Shown: positions 62,360 through 64,000 of the stretch, in pieces
How positions within the stretch are numbered: position 1 is the stretch's first letter
Layout: each line of letters begins with the position of its first letter
Translations under genes and position numbers: made by a program
Notes under the pieces: generated by a model
The model's database searches: none
What the model saw: the letters and a program-made list of their open reading frames with translations, nothing else
What the model was told of the DNA's origin: nothing
Source: Blastomussa wellsi
Lineage: Eukaryota; Cnidaria; Anthozoa; Scleractinia; Plerogyridae
Assembly: GCA_947652115.1 (NCBI GenBank)
Contig: OX393568.1
Span: 21,166,144-21,230,143, forward strand
DNA: 64,000 bases
Direction of reading: 5' to 3'

Positions 62360-62514
62360 CTGTTCAAACAATTGAAAACAAAAAGTCAATTGCTTTATAG
62401 GAGAATTCTTGTTGTTTACAACATTGTCTCATGAGGCTATACGAGTTTCAGCTTCTGATCGCATGACAAAAATATCAATTCTGAGTATTTAAAGAACATG
62501 GCATGATTAGCCTT

Positions 62515-63061
62515 CGGGACCCAAGCGATCTATCAAGATCACTGATCATTTCACCTCTACCTCAGCCAATGCCATCTACTGCATAACTTGCACCATTTGC
62601 AAAAAGTTATACATCGGCGAAACAGGGAGACGACTTGGCGACCGATTCCGAGAACACCTTCGGGACGTAGAGAAAGACGACAAAAATGCATCGAAACCGG
62701 TCGCGAGACACTTCAATCTCCCTAATCATTCTAAGCAACATATGGCAGTCTGCGGACTTTCCCTTCACCAAGGAAACACGGAAAGCCGCAGAACAAAAAT
62801 TTATTTTCCAAATTGGCACTCTTAATCCTCACGGTATCAACGAACGCTTTTCATTCAACTAATTTATTCCGTTGTTTTCACGTTACCAGGCACCAGCCAA
62901 TAGCGAAGCTCCATCTTTCTATATATAAAAAACACACGGCCCACAATTCCTTGATTCGCTCCGACGAAGGGCTAACGCTCGAAACGTCAGCTCTTGAATC
63001 TCTTTACGGTGGCCAATTCACATTATCAACCTAGTTGATAAAACAAAATTATATTGTTATA

Positions 63062-63099
<38 letters not shown>

Positions 63100-63115
63100 C
63101 ACCCCCTCTATTCAA
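62515..63115 (+). mobile_element. Penelope-like fragment: GIY-YIG part, hammerhead-like motif and terminal repeat
   Basis: 62517-62900 is about 95% like 50000-50390: [29 protein letters not shown] and NHSKQHMAVCG. A short deletion near 62787 shifts the frame. After the 3' region it runs through CCAGTTGATAAAACAAAATT-type sequence to a CACCGACGCAGCACCACAGT end at about 63110. It lacks the reverse transcriptase. Confidence 0.8.
62953..63000 (+). ncRNA. Hammerhead-ribozyme-like motif, second copy
   Basis: Same core as 50422-50469 (CCGACGA...GAAA...GTC). Outer stem I is GATTC/GAATC. The shared C at core position 4 indicates that it was already present in the parent element. Confidence 0.48.
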
Positions 63116-64000
63116 AGGAGATACCCACAAGTTTGAAGTTATGAAACGGTTCATTAAAATCGGTGAATTTTACCCTTTCGATCACCGACGTCAGGGCCAG
63201 GTCGGTCAAAATTCAATTTTTGCTCGTAGCAAAGGAAAAATAACTGCTTGGAAAAATTTGACATGTATGATCCAAACCCTTTTCACGGACAAAAAATAAA
63301 GGATAATTATTTTTAGTCGCGAAGTCGACTGGACCGCTTTAAGTGGTACTGCCAATTAAATGCACGATTTGAATTTTGTAAAACAAAGCTATCCTAAAAA
63401 TGGTTGCCATGGAAACTTCAAAGGTAATGGACACGTAACACAAATGTCAAAATATTCCAGTACAATTTCAGGAGAGGTCACCGAAGGGGTCACTGAATGT
63501 AGTAAGAATCGCCTAAATGGTGACAAATTTATAGCACTTACAAAAGCACACACCCACCCAACCCTCCCTTCACTACCGCCACCAATACCTCTCAATAAAA
63601 TAGGCAAAAAGTTATATATAATTCAAACCAATTACAGGATTGGGGAAAACAGTACATTACTTGCAAAAACAGTTAGGACGTTTAATTTTCGAACACGTTT
63701 ATCTCGTTTCGGACAAATTTAGCCCAATAATCTTCTTGAAACATATCTTCAAGCAAAATACCGCCTATAAAATAGGAATTTCACTGAAAAACAGTTGTGA
63801 AAATGATTGAACTGCACAGTGGTATAAATCTTGTACCATTGTTTTCACGTGTAAACATATATAGCAGTTGCAATAAAAATGATATTCGAAGAAGACCTAT
63901 GAATATTAACAATAATAGTTAGAATTCCCAAATGCTGAATATCACTAACTACCCGGCTGGTTACTGGTACATTGCAGTTACATGTTCATGAAAAACGTGT
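63116..64000. other. Upstream intronic stretch, nothing recognised
   Basis: A/T-rich sequence with short frames only. A 120-codon plus-strand frame at 63360-63722 has no recognisable domain and a Pro/Thr-rich low-complexity patch (HTHPTLPSLPPPIP). No exon of the SVEP1-like gene seen here. Confidence 0.5.

Noticed and set aside
63360..63722. 120-codon plus-strand frame as gene
   Set aside because: No domain, low-complexity Pro/Thr patch, no splice or context support.

Overview
The window is animal nuclear DNA, most likely from an anthozoan cnidarian (sea anemone or stony coral). This is inferred from GT-AG introns, many phase-1 exons encoding extracellular modules, a tRNA-type SINE, Penelope-like retroelements and dense fold-back MITEs. 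A 200-base run of N at 16829-17028 is an assembly gap.

The minus strand carries the 3' part of one very large spliced gene. Splicing it by eye gives 28 coding exons between 62359 and the stop codon at 4906. The frame stays open across all of them, for about 2,171 residues. The encoded order is three sushi domains, two HYR domains, one sushi-like domain, a cysteine module ending in RRRKR, a second linker module, three GCC2/GCC3 (ephrin-receptor-like) modules, six EGF domains, a pentraxin domain, a PAN/apple domain, a discoidin (F5/8 type C) domain, two EGF domains, six sushi domains and two CUB domains. The stretch from sushi to pentraxin matches the architecture of the vertebrate adhesion protein SVEP1. 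The tail after pentraxin differs from it. The 5' end, where a von Willebrand A domain would be expected, lies beyond position 64000.

The 22-kb intron between the discoidin and EGF exons (14180-36223) holds the most notable object: an apparently complete Polinton/adintovirus-like element of 15.1 kb (19817-34950). A TATTTG target duplication flanks it. It has 271-bp terminal inverted repeats that look identical, and each repeat contains a 183-bp near-perfect palindrome. Fourteen open genes are visible. They include a double-jelly-roll major capsid protein, an A32-like packaging ATPase, a retroviral-type integrase, a full-length protein-primed DNA polymerase B carrying an endonuclease-VII-like insert, a penton-like candidate and several conserved but unassigned membrane, coiled-coil or small proteins. 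I found no adenain-like maturation protease. Most of its start codons have an A/T-rich TATA-like motif immediately upstream, which suggests very short leaders.

Other introns and the 3' flank are filled with mobile debris: a broken LINE reverse transcriptase (14524-15871), five Penelope-like fragments (some with a GIY-YIG domain and hammerhead-ribozyme-like sequence), SINEs, many MITEs (two with perfect 9-bp target duplications) and tandem repeats. The host gene and the element are unrelated in function. The element appears to be an intronic passenger on the sense-neutral side of the gene.
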